Shown here: positions 52,801-63,842 of the stretch, one piece after another
Layout of the letters: every line of letters begins with the position of its first letter
Numbering within the stretch: position 1 is the stretch's first letter
NCBI GenBank assembly: GCA_950295325.1
Contig: OX485806.1
Coordinates: forward strand, 45,501,169-45,565,168
Length of the DNA stretch: 64,000 nucleotides
Direction: 5' to 3'
Source of the DNA: Polytrichum commune
Taxonomy: Eukaryota > Streptophyta > Polytrichopsida > Polytrichales > Polytrichaceae
Position numbers and translations under genes: made by a program
Notes under the pieces: generated by a model
The model's database searches: none
What the model was told of the DNA's origin: nothing
What the model saw: the letters and a program-made list of their open reading frames with translations, nothing else

Positions 52801-55800
52801 AACAAGTAATGTTCTTACCTATTCTTTTACACTTATTTCTAGTTTATATTTTGTTTTCCAAATTATATCATCATGAATCTAATCAATTTAATGTTTTTTT
52901 CAGGTCAACCGAAAATTCTCACGTATCCACCAATATGGTGCATACTTTATATCGGATGCAAAGTATTGGCACCATGCCTTTGACTTCCTTCAGAAAGCAA
53001 CTGGATCCAAAGAGTTATAAACGATGTGAGGAGAAGTCCGTCGAAACTTGGTATTCTTTGACACGACCAATTTTTTTGGATTACATGTACAGTGTAAGTT
53101 CTTCTATCATTGCTAACATGTGCCTTATGTTTATTCATCTTCATTTTACATTACATCTATATGTACTTATAAATATTGACTTTTGTTTGATTTTTCAGCA
53201 AGAACTTGCTAAGGCTAGCGATATTGCTCTCAACCAGTACAATGAAACTCATCCTCTTGAACGGACATCAAACGGAGTTTCAAAAGCAATGTCCGCAGCT
53301 GTCAACAAAAAACGTGCAATTTTATCTTCTAGTTTTACGAAACAACTAGCGATTGCCGACATCAACCTTACCTCTACTTTCCTTGAAAAAGTTAAGCGCC
53401 ATTGGGGTTCATTTTCGGTGCCTGAAATGCTACAAGAGAAACTTCATTGTGTTGCTGTCAGTAATGTGGATGCAGAAGTCAAAGTTGGATGGCTCAAGCT
53501 TTAGAATGGCAATAGATTTGACAAAGATGCATTGCATTTCCCGAAATCGCCCCTCTCTGATTCTGCACTTAATGATTGGTTATCAAAGTCTACATATTGG
53601 GCACAGTTGGAAAAAAAAACTATCGAAGAGCTTCAAAGTATTCTTTCATCTCTTCTTCAGTTGCCTGCAGATGTGCCTACTCTCTCCGAGTATATCCAAA
53701 CCTGGAAGTTTGCGGCTTTCAATTCAATATTCTATCGTGAATTCCAAAGCGGAAAAGTTAAAAAACACAACGGTTGGGATGAGCAACCTAATATTGATCT
53801 TGCTATGAAACGTGTATTATACTGGTACAATCTAATCTTATTATTTTTTTGATTTTTTTGATTCCATTTGTCAAATTGTCATGGAATATTTGACTTACAA
53901 TATTTTTGTGTGTAGGTATTTTCGATATGTTTTGATTCCACATAAATGCGTTATAGGGGAACCTCGTTTTTTCCCAAATTGGCGTGACACTGGTGCAGGA
54001 GATTCATGCATGTTCACTACTGATATTTGTTTAGATTGGTCGCTCCCACACTATGAGGATTGTGGTTGGTATCTTGATTGTCCTAAGGATGCATGTCCGT
54101 CAAGTGAGAAGACAATCCGTCAGATAAATGATGCTAAAAATGTGGATCCTCGTGATACTGCAATTTTGCAAGCACAAATTGTGCAGCTTAAACTTAGAGA
54201 GCCAGAACCAAAAGAGACAAAACGTCGTAAGAAGAAACATGTTCCTGAAACCAAAATACAATATCAATCGGAAATTTTACAACATGAAGAATTGCTTGTT
54301 CTTTCCAATGATTTGGATAGGAATCCACTTGGAGGCGAAAGTTCAAAGTCTGGGTGCGATGTATTGGAATTTCATTACTCGAGCACCTATGACACTATTC
54401 ATCGTGCGCCAACGAATGTTTTGAGAAAAGAGTTATTCATACTGAAGAACTTTCTCACACTCTCTTTTGCTCGATCTACTGCTGTCAAGAACAAGTTTGA
54501 AGGGGTTGAAGTAGGCTCTCCTGAGTGGATCCAATGGCGGGCATTTCTTGAAAACGTAAGTATTATTGTTTTGGTATTTTCTGTAATGTTCTTACTTTCA
54601 TTTGGATTTTATTTTGTGTCTTATATTGTGATATGTTGTGGTATTTCAGTTCAAAGACAATCGCGAATTTCATGTCATGGGAAGTCCGACTCCATTTGCC
54701 GTTGACTTGGTTTTTCTGCAATTTCCCGACGGTCTTGACTTCAACCTCTCCAATAGACCTGCTGAAATTCCTCTTTGGAATAAATATGACAAGAACTGGA
54801 TGGTTGCAACAATGTCCTTGTCTGATGATGGCGTCCTCATAGTATTTTCTGCTATCGATATGCAAACCAAGAAGGTTTTGAATTCAACCTTACACAACGG
54901 CAACATGAAAGTTCTTAGGACTTTTATTTGCCTCAATTCGTATATGGTGTTCAAGGATCCGGAGTCTCCAACCTACACCGTAAGTATAACACATCACAAT
55001 TGTTTCTATTTAATTATTTTTGTGTTATTTGCATTGTATATAGTTTTAACACAATTTACATTTTTTTGTAGACTCCGGCATTTATGGCTCATGTCTTGGT
55101 AAGGGATTTTACTACCACAAAATACACGAGACAACCAAACTCCACTTTTTTTGGCACTGGATTGAAAAGCAAAAACTTGCTTATCAATTTTGTGGATGAA
55201 AAAAACATGCTTCTTCAAAAATCGGGAAGACCTTGGAGGGGGCCATATCAAAAATCGCCGCGTTTTTTTTAAGATCTTATTGAATTGTTTACACCATCGA
55301 ATGGACGCGTTGTTGATTTGACATGTTCCACTGGAGCTTCTATCCTAGCAACACGCGCATGTGGCAGACATCTTCTTGCATTTGAGGGTGATAATGACAT
55401 GTTTGAGCACATATTGAAACCGCTTTTGGAAAACGTTTTGAAAGAGGGGTCATCTAAGGAGAATATACAAGATCTCACAAAAGAAGATGATAACCTCTCG
55501 GATGAGGAGATGCTTGAATTTGAGTGTGAGTAAGTTTTAATACAATAAATTTTTATTCAATTCATTCGTTTCATTCAATTCATTGGTTCATTTTTATTTC
55601 TTCACATTATTTACATGTTTCATCGATTTGATTTCAGGAATACGATTGGAAAGAGGACATGTCTCCCATTTTGGGCACATAGACAATTCCTACGAAGTCC
55701 AAGCCGTAGCCCGCGTCTCCCATCATATGCCGAGAATGTTGTAATTGCAATGTTGAATCTCGAAGATTCGGATCCAAATGAAGAATCTTGCTATAGTTCC

Positions 55801-55890
55801 AAAATCAATTCGCAATGCAAAGGTGCTCGAATATATATAGATGACGAGGCAAAAGATAGTTTTATGTCTAGTGCTACTACTGATGAATAA
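49819..55890 (+). CDS. MULE cargo gene: N4/N6 DNA-methyltransferase-like protein, 8 exons, 4 in-frame stops
   Basis: Exons are 49819-50100, 52078-52805, 52904-53093, 53199-53824, 53916-54555, 54650-54979, 55072-55529 and 55638-55890. All junctions are GT-AG and in frame. The total is 3507 nt, giving 1168 codons plus a TAA. The N-terminus has a basic RPKRRRRK stretch (probable nuclear signal) and acidic tracts; exon 2 has K-rich and acidic segments; exon 5 has KRRKKK. The C-terminal part resembles amino-methyltransferases of the order motif IV-X-I. At about residue 841 is DLVFLQFPDG, where DPPY is expected. At about 990-1015 is K-S-P-R-F-F-stop-D-L-I-E-L-F-T-P-S-N-G, then VVDLTCSTGASILATRACGR and HLLAFE, matching VLDPFxGSGTT..A...GR..xGIE. 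The SAM-binding motif is good; the catalytic motif is degraded, so it may bind without methylating. TAG 52297, TAA 52678, TAG 53502 and TAA 55270 interrupt the frame. The middle of the protein is unrecognised. Confidence 0.75.
50230..50985 (+). repeat. 64-bp-period array of palindromes in intron 1 of the cargo gene
   Basis: GTTAAC centres fall at 50350, 50414, 50478, 50542, 50606, 50670, 50734, 50798, 50862 and 50926, exactly 64 bp apart. Degenerate units precede them (about 50230-50300) and one follows. Each unit joins a spacer (GCAACTTAGGAGGCGAGAAG, then TTGGGAGGTGA) to a palindrome of up to 28 bp centred on CGTTAACG. Arms occur as CCATGT/ACATGG, CCCTGT/ACAGGG and, closer to the centre, TAC/GTA or TGC/GCA, changing together in most units. 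Confidence 0.95.
51402..51530. repeat. Cluster of GTTAAC palindromes, including a 62-bp hairpin
   Basis: Two or three variants of the array palindrome lie at 51402-51465. Then 51469-51530 is a near-perfect inverted repeat with arms TAGAAAGTTGCCAGCG / CGCTGGCAACTTTCTA around TGTGCGTTAACGCACA. It lies just upstream of a TATA-like box. A strong cruciform or dimeric protein site is possible. Confidence 0.85.
51586..51592 (+). promoter_or_regulatory. Possible internal TATA box of the cargo gene
   Basis: TATAAAT lies 56 bp after the 62-bp hairpin and about 490 bp before exon 2 (52078), which has an in-frame ATG at 52087. An internal promoter here would give a protein without exon 1. Confidence 0.3.
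51743..51865. repeat. TCGAACGA hairpin pair plus a GTTAAC palindrome in intron 1
   Basis: 51743-51772 is a 30-bp hairpin (GACAGTTTGGGTCG, AA, then its complement). 51780-51800 repeats the core in the opposite orientation (TTTGGGTCGTTCGACCCAAA). 51841-51865 is another CCTGTGCGTTAACG-type palindrome. The same TCGAACGA family lies in the transposase intron. Confidence 0.9.
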
Positions 55891-56016
55891 ATTTTTGGAC
55901 TTCATGTTGTTTATCCTTCTCAACCCTCTTATTACTAAACCCTAAAATCATCATTTTTAAGGCCACAATTCCACGGTTATAGGATATTGGTGGCCCTATT
56001 ACCAAAATTTTCATCT

Positions 56017-56087
56017 TCCTCACTGCTCATAAGTTACCGCTCATCGCTCACCGCTCATTGCTCACCGCTCATAAGATAGCACTCCCC
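56017..56087 (-). repeat. MULE right terminal inverted repeat with heptads
   Basis: Read on the minus strand it begins GGGGAGTGCTATCTTATGAG, followed by TGAGCRR units with a TAACTTA interruption, matching the left end. Confidence 0.85.
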
Positions 56088-56097
56088 CATGTTAGTC
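56088..56097. repeat. MULE target-site duplication, right copy
   Basis: CATGTTAGTC, identical to 44582-44591. Confidence 0.9.
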
Positions 56098-59000
56098 AAT
56101 GGAATGTGAAATGAACCAAGGATAGATTGATTTGGTCATCGTTTTTCACTATGCTCCAGCCATTTAGATGCAAATGTCGATGTACCTCGTAAATATGTTG
56201 CATGTTTAATATTGTTAGGCATATATTGCGAAATTAGTTTGTCTAGGGAATTTCTACTCACGCAGAATTTGTGAAGGCAATGTCAAGAAGAAACATATAC
56301 CATTTGAATAGAACGTACGGGATTCAAAACGATGCACCAACACTTTAGGTGTAGACCAAGGTATTTGCTCATTGGCTAAGATACAAAGATGAGGTGGAGA
56401 TAATAAGATGAATGGAAAATAATATAGCAATTGAGTTGTCTCTTCAATAAACCATTGTTCATTAATGTAGTGCTACCTATGAATTGGCTATCCAAAGCAA
56501 GAGGACATTTATATGTTTGAACATGATCTTATTGTTCTAGATGATCTAAGATATAAAGTGTATTTGAACTCATCTAAAAACGCTAGAATGAGTGCAAGAA
56601 TTGACCTATCAATGTTTTGAGCCCTATCAAATGTGATGACTAACATCAAACAATAAAGTTGACATTGATTAGCATATGTTTTTTTAATTTAAAGGACAAC
56701 AATAAATAATATACCCATATATATATATATATATTTATGTCCTCATATGTGCTTGAGGTGAGGGTCCTTGCCAAACACATCTTGGAACCTTTGCCTCCAC
56801 TGCACAACAAAAAGCCTTAGAAATCTCTAGTGGAACCCATGCTCCACTCAAAATGATTAGAGAGCCTAGACTTCATCCATCCATTGCATAGTTGCCCACT
56901 TACTGCTCGACACGATCCAAAATGTTCTTTGTCCCAAGCTTGGTCGTGACAACAAATTTAAGCGCAAGATATAGTGGCGGGCCCCCCTTGGCCTAGTGGG
57001 CACATCCCGTCATAGGTATTTATGCATTGTAATCTACAAAGTGTATTCTTGTTGTGAAGGAGTGTATTTACAGCTACATGTTGACCTTTACTAAATATTG
57101 TATTTATTGTCAATAGGGTTCAGTAAGACTGGCGTGACTTGGAATTATTTCTCTAGCAGCAGAGCGGCCGATACTCACTAATATATACCTGCAGATAATT
57201 ATAGTTTATGTCATGGCTTATTTTGCTAGGTGTTTAGGGTTTAGAGATGATGAAGTCCAGAGAGTCATATAGATAGTACTTTTGGTGACCTACATCATGA
57301 GGGTTAAGAGGTCTAGATATAATTCAAGATTTGGGATGTCAATATGATCATCAATAATTACACCCTGTGTGGGAAGGTCTTTAGATAGTTCTTCTTGTAT
57401 ATCCCTACAGTTAGGTCTTGATACATTCTTCCATTCTGCCTATGGTGGCACATGCTTTTGAAGAAACTGAGCTGCCAGTCCTGAAGGCGTAGAAACCAAG
57501 ACTGATACACACATAGTATAAGGACATGATGTGGAAGTTGTGGAAGACGTCACCTAACAATCCCCTCAATCAAGACAAGTAATGAGATGTATACGGAATA
57601 ACTGTCATGTTTTGTCTTTCTAGCTCTAATGGTATATCTTAATTTGTGATTGTGAGTCATATGAATTGATCTGCCCAGGCGGGTGTTCATAGCTCGTTGT
57701 AGCACACAACAATCTTGTTCATATAGATTATGAGTTGAAGAGCTTCTTGCTCAAGTGGTTAGATCCTAGCAGATGGAGATGTGAAAGCAGAATTGATGAG
57801 TGTTACATTATGTTGAGCGAGAGTCATCAGATTTCTTGAAAATTTGACACCAAAAATACATGTTGCGATGACATTGGATCATCTGACACCAAAAATACAT
57901 GTTGCTAATACAATAACCTCGCACGCAAGCCAAAATTGATGACCACCACACATGCATGGGATCATAGAGTATTAAGTTGGCATAATTGAAGGTTCAAAAA
58001 TAGATTCAGGCTTGGCCCCATTCAGGCTCTTGGATGCCTCAAAAATATTGTTCACCCTTGTAGTTCCCCTCACGCCTCCCTCTATTGCAAACATATGTGC
58101 TTCAAAATGTTGGCATTTTTTACAAGCCCCACCAGAACGGCCATGCAAGCATCTGGGGGCACTTCAGTCCTAAAGGTGAAAGAATTTACAAAATTCCCAT
58201 CCACTATCAATCCGGCGTTGCAGCCCACGTTTCCGCAGGCTCTGCTTGCATTATCGCTCGTGCACGAGTGTAGTAGGTTTTTGCTTTCACTTTAATAACC
58301 AAAACCCAGGGTACAGACTCTCAAGGAAGGCTTAACTGGTGTCTATTACAGGCATTTGTCACTTCATAGTTCATTAACTAGACCAAAGGGTTGCTATCTT
58401 CACTCTAAAACACGACTGGTATGTCTTTTACTCTCCTTTTCTCTCTTGATTTCCCTCTCAATCTTTCTAAGTCAGTAGGGTATGTGTGTCAGTCTCAGTA
58501 GTAACCATCTCGCCATGAGATTGTATAACAATAGTCTTTCGAGAACAATAGTCTTTGAGTATCACAATTGTCTTTGGTAAGCATTAGCCAATGCATACCC
58601 AATTCAAAAAAATTCCTTTATTAGTTGGTCAATGTTAATTCCAATTCAAAACAATTGTTTATTCATTAATTCCATATTTAATCATTACTCACAACTTATG
58701 CAATTAACCATCTTTACGGTTGTCAGCCACAAACCCCCACCCTTATGCGTGGTAGTCCAGGTGGAGGCATGTGACCAACATGTAATTACTTAAACTTAAC
58801 TCACCCCTTGGAGGGCGTACCCAATGCTTGGCCACATGAATGTTGAGCACCCACTTTTATTAAAACAACCCTAGGTTACAAGTATTCAAGAATACTCTTT
58901 TACTTGTGGTAGTGGCCTTGCATAATCATTCTTAGATCTTTAACAACTACACTCAAAACACTAAACCCTACCACACTAACACAATTTTGAACTTAGGTTG

Positions 59001-62000
59001 CGGCCATCTCCGAGTCACAGTTCGGTTTGGCTTCAATACCCTGCCTCAGATCCCAATCAGCTCACACCCCTTCCATCCATCCTATGAGAACCACCAACCT
59101 TCCATTCAAGTTGCTCAGCTGGAGCACCCAACTCCTTCGAGCCCAGCCCTTCGCCTCTAGACTGCTTCCACTGAATGTACATCAAAGAGCTCCTGGACTG
59201 CCCCAGGAACTCATCAGAGGCAGCTAGCACCTTTTCAGCTTAGCACTGGAGCCGCATACCCAACTAGCCTCGCACTGGAACCTCACTAATGCCCAGAACC
59301 TAGTCGGGAATTCCAACCTGTGATTCACCAGATCATCACCAACCCCCACACACAGCCCCCAACGATTGCAGTCTCAGATTTTGACATTCATGAATCTGGG
59401 CACCCGACATTCCTTTTTTCCCTCCAGTCGTGAAAGCATTCGCAATTGAATCCTGCATTAATATCCGTCTTTCTGCACTGGATTCCCACCGCTATCCAAC
59501 AATCCCAACCGGAATGTGAATGCTACCACCTCGCCGCCACCTCAGGGGCTTTGAGCCTCAGCTGGCAGCTCATGGACTGCCGCTTGCCTTCTCCCTGGCA
59601 ATTCCACTGATCATCCAATTCTATCATATGGCCTTGGCCTTCAGAGCTTCAAATTCGTAGCATTGGTTGGCGGTCAAGCGCTTAGGAGTCTGCTGGCCAG
59701 CGGTGGTGATCCCCACCCTAAAATGCCAAATCTTCCAACTCAATTCCTCCTCCCTTCGGTGTTCGGGTTCCCCGCTTGTCCTGTTCGATCCGAAGGCCTT
59801 CGATGTGCCAATGTCACTCTGTTAGAGGGTGACAGTCCCACAAGGGCTGGTGAGTTTCAGGGGCTCATCCCCTGTTTCACATTTCTATCTCTTCCTGCCC
59901 AGTTACCTTCCAACTGCGGAGCTTAAGTATCTCTGTGGGTGTCGCTCCTCCTCCAGGAGCATTCCTCCTAGCTTATGCCTCTAGTCCCGAGAGGCATTGC
60001 CCAATTTTTCCTGTCTCTTGGCCTGATTTTGGCCAGCCTCCTTGCCTTCTTTGCTGCCGCATTTCGTCTCCTTCTCGGCTTAGAAAGGAACCAGTAGTGA
60101 TGACCCTGCTCCCCGCTCTCCCGAGCACTCCTAGCCTTCGAATCCAGGGTTTATCCTCTAAACCCTGCCCCTCCTAAAATGGCCAGAAGGGATACTAATC
60201 CCGACTCTAAAACCCTTCCTTGGGACTTGCCTTGAGCGACCCTTAATTCTCACGAATCTAAAGTCTAATTCCACCAATCATTTAACCACACTGTAACCAA
60301 AAATCAAGCTAATGTAATTTCAATCAACACTGACCACTAACACTCTTTTTATGTTTTTGAAATATCAACTAAAATCCAGGTCCTAAGTTTTAATGACTTC
60401 TAGTCCTAACACAAATGTGGGCACACCCATTTGGGCTCACAACGGTCAAGCTATAATCTTGGCTGCCCTTCACAACCTGCAACAACAACAACCAGGGTAA
60501 CACACAAGATAATAGTTGATGGGTTTATTCACATTTCATACTCAAAGATCAAGTCTCTTGACTAATTAACAATTATAACTCCAATTGAAAATAAATTAAC
60601 TTATGCCTAGGTCTTCTTGATAATCCAAAGTTAATTATAACTTACTTGCTTTTAATCCCTCTTATAATCCTCACTATCTCCTCTAACCAACTGATCAGAA
60701 GTGATTTCTCATCACTTCAGTTGATTGAGATTCTCCCATTTAACTGACTTGACACACTTTACTTCTATCAGCCTAACATGTTAATTTCAACAATAGTCTT
60801 ACACGACTGAACTATTTGCTCTTTCTTCTTCCTCACTGCCTCTCACAGGTCTTAACAATCGTCCCTGGTGTCATTCGCAAACTCTGGACCCTTAGACTTC
60901 CTCACACTGTCCGACACGGGCTAACAATAGTCCATAGTTTTACTCACATGCTGACACTTGGCCATTCATCTTCCTAACTCTGCCTATCACAGGTCTTATC
61001 ATCTCTCACGACTCTCAGGTAGCTCTCGGTTCGCCCTCTCACAGGGTTATTCCGACTATCGTTCAACCATACTCTTGGTATAACAATGATCTCTCTCGAC
61101 TATAGTTCTACCCCCTCAATCTTTGTTTTGGGTCAACGCCCTACGCTCATAGTGCGACTTGACTCGTCACCCTTAATGCGGTTCTCGCTCAACATTTATC
61201 TCTTACACAGAAGATATTTCCTCACGCAGATGATAGTTCTTTTCTGCCACAATCTTCTTCCTCTCAGGTCACAATTTCAGTTTGCTCAACAATACTTAAG
61301 AGTTCGCACTTAGACTATGGTTATTCAATGCTCAATCTTATGCGACAATAGTCTTCACTCTTACATTCATTTGTTAATCTCCCACACTGTACTTCTTCTT
61401 ACAACTCCAAAAACTTCCATCACCTCACACTTGCTTCGATTCTCTTATCACATTGGTTACACCCTCATTAACTCTCAGACGCGCACTCTTCACAGCTTTA
61501 TCTTGCTCACTTCCTATCGCAATCACACACTCTATCGATTGCAATGTAATACTGACAATAGGTTGTTATCTCTTACTCACTCAATCGCTACAGACGCACA
61601 CTCTGTCTTGATCAACTATGTTCTCAATCTCTCACTCAATCGGTGGCGACTTCAACAATGGACAATAGTTCACAATTCTCATTACTTCTCCGAAACCAGA
61701 AAATAGTTCGACTCACTTCAGTCGTTTGATATAATCAAAATCAAAATTAACAATAAACTTCAGTAGAATCCAGTGTCCCGCAATCACTACGGTGATCACT
61801 ATATTTACCCTGAAGATAGTTTAACAATGAAAACCTCACACGACTCTTGTGCTGAGGGAGACAAGCCTATGGTTTTACTCTGCGCTCAAAATACTCAGTG
61901 AATGTCTGCCTTCCCTTCCCTCGCCGGCCCTCTTAGCTTGGCGGGGGAGAAAGACGATAGTTACAGTAACCGACTAAGGCCTCCTATGGCCATGATAATA

Positions 62001-62074
62001 GTTATAACTTCCTAGTCTATGGTTTAACTATATTCATCCTCTAGGATGAATCCATCCAAAGTTCAACTATAAGC
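56098..62074. other. Intergenic, repeat-like, no gene recognised
   Basis: 56.1-58.4 kb is AT-rich spacer. About 59.0-60.2 kb is GC-rich with several short open frames of 66-87 codons that lack domains. From about 58.5 to 61.7 kb the string ACAATAGTC recurs at least five times among CTCTCACAGG and GACTATAGTT-like strings. This suggests an old repeat-derived block of unknown type. Confidence 0.4.
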
Positions 62075-62905
62075 CTATAGTTTACTAAGTGACCAAAAAT
62101 TTGGCTCACAACGAGTCAATTCTCCGGGGAGGGCCCTGCATATGGTGGTGCATCTGTCGCCGGCCGGCTGCTCCATAGGTGCGCAAAAAGGTCCAAGCTC
62201 CATGCGGTTGATTTCCCCAGCAGAGGGTGTTGTTGGGATAATGCATGTGGCGCTAACGCCATCTTGAAGCCATGGACTTCCTCGACCGCCATACCAACTG
62301 GATATGGTGCGAGTGAAGGCCAGATCCCCGGTAGGGCAATCCCAAATCCCAAGCACCCACGCATTGGGGATTGGTATTCGATCAAAGACTGACACCCACC
62401 ACTCCACATGCAACATCGGAGTTGCTACTAGCATGTTATTCGCAAACAAGTTCACAAATAGGTTGTGTGATGACGGTGATGTGCGCTCTGCTAAGCACCC
62501 CAATCCAGGCTCCTGCAGTAGGGATATCAGCCTCGCAATGCAGAGATCCGGGCACCTTTGAAGTCCCCACGCCTCCTCTGCGAATTTCCACGTGATTACC
62601 TTGAGGCAGCGGAATTGTGACGGGAAACCCACGGGGAACTCCATCCTGGGAGTGGGCCTAGTGTGTATGTCGCACAACTTGATTACCCATGCGCCCAGGA
62701 GATCAAAGTGCATGCCAGGGAGTTGGCAGGCCGAGGTCCAATATCGAATGGTCGTAATGCCAACACGGTCAAGGGTGATGAGGACATCCCCAATAACTGG
62801 AGACAAGTGAGGTTGCAATGCATCCTCATTCCAACTAATTTGAGGTGTGACCATGTTTTCCGCGATGGAGCACACGGTTGGACCGACGCTGGGTGTGCTT
62901 GACAT
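62075..62905 (-). CDS. Unassigned ORF of 276 codons, possibly not a gene
   Basis: The longest unexplained open frame right of the MULE, in a GC-richer island (about 62.1-63.3 kb). It begins MSSTPSVGPTVCSIAENMVT and is rich in Cys, Pro and Trp. I see no known motif, signal peptide or repeat. Overlapping shorter frames on the other strand weaken the case. It could be a decayed element ORF. Confidence 0.25.
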   Translation of the reverse strand: MSSTPSVGPTVCSIAENMVTPQISWNEDALQPHLSPVIGDVLITLDRVGITTIRYWTSACQLPGMHFDLLGAWVIKLCDIHTRPTPRMEFPVGFPSQFRCLKVITWKFAEEAWGLQRCPDLCIARLISLLQEPGLGCLAERTSPSSHNLFVNLFANNMLVATPMLHVEWWVSVFDRIPIPNAWVLGIWDCPTGDLAFTRTISSWYGGRGSPWLQDGVSATCIIPTTPSAGEINRMELGPFCAPMEQPAGDRCTTICRALPGELTRCEPNFWSLSKL

Positions 62906-63734
62906 AAATCACCCGACTCCCGCACTCGAAGGCGGCCAACTCTCACTGCAGTGTCGTGTGAAGAGCAAGTTGGCCTAAACTCTCACTCAGAGGCAATCCG
63001 CCGCATCTTTGGCCATATAATTGGGGGGTTGTTTGGGCAATGTGTCTCATCAGCCTGGTTCAACCGCGCCACTATGGAATGCGGGTGGGGGCAGTGCAAG
63101 AGTTGCTACCAGGGTCGTGCATGATGTAGAATGTGACCGAGTACACGTTGAAAGGACGCTCATTAGGCAACAATCTCCACATGGGTATTGCTCCTTCGCT
63201 CACTTGAAGTGGGGCTGCCGTCGATAACGACTCCAATCCGGGTACAGCAGCCGGGTTCACCATATTGACAATTTTTCACACATGAATCCCTCCCATCCGA
63301 ACCCAGTTCAATTTCCACGTTGTTGTTTCCCCTCTATAGTGTGACACGTATTGTCCGTAAACACTCCATAAAATCATATTAACCTCCTGTCGTCTTGTCG
63401 AGAATATGACAAACACCGCAAAGTTTTGTATTGTTGAGGGAGTACGAAAGCACTAGTAATATGAGCTAGTTAGTCACACTTCAACAAACTACTTGGAAAG
63501 TTGCCTCATAAGCTCGGTGGAACCAGGTCTTAAATGGTCACGATTTCCAAGTAGCCTACTTCTCTTATGATATGGAACATGCGAACATGGAGAAATTGCT
63601 TCAGTTATTTTCCTGTATTTTTACTCACAATAGCCCAGTTTGCACAATATGGTTCGGTCAATTTCAAGCAGTTTTGATTTTGAACTGGTAACTTGGGGAA
63701 ACGAACCCCTTGATGCTATAACTACAGTCTAACC

Positions 63735-63842
63735 TTGATAATATCACACCATCCGTTTCACCATAAAGTGTGATATAAACAAGGTGTGACATATTTGATA
63801 ATGTCACATTTTGAAGATTTGTGCATAATGTGATATTATCAA
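63735..63842. repeat. MITE-like inverted repeat, 108 bp
   Basis: Perfect 14-bp terminal inverted repeats TTGATAATATCACA / TGTGATATTATCAA. Internal GTGTGATAT and GATAATGTCACA repeat the same theme, so the whole unit can fold. An A-run follows. No target duplication could be fixed. Confidence 0.55.

Larger units (their letters stand above)
44592..56087. mobile_element. Complete two-gene Mutator-like element (MULE), 11,496 bp
   Basis: The ends are inverted repeats. Left reads GAGGGAAGCTATCTTATGAG; right, on the opposite strand, reads GGGGAGTGCTATCTTATGAG. Both continue into TGAGCRR heptads, and both are flanked by the duplication CATGTTAGTC. Inside are a minus-strand transposase (45497-49296), an intergenic region of about 520 bp, and a divergent plus-strand gene (49819-55890) with a methyltransferase-like C-terminus. 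Intronic and promoter-proximal palindromes, a SINE-like insertion and two internal duplications are also present. The size exceeds that of classic MuDR (about 5 kb) but fits large multi-gene MULEs. Perfect duplications and intact splice frames suggest recent insertion; five nonsense codons suggest it is now non-autonomous or decaying. Confidence 0.93.

Noticed and set aside
46286-55272. Nuclear genetic code with TAA/TAG read as glutamine, suggested by the in-frame stops in the MULE
   Set aside because: The 1708-codon SGR6-like gene has no in-frame TAA or TAG and uses CAA/CAG normally. Both MULE genes also appear to end in TAA or TAG. Nonsense decay is simpler.
59027-60177. Protein-coding gene in the GC-rich block
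   Set aside because: Only short frames with no domain, splice phase continuity or codon pattern; composition explains them.
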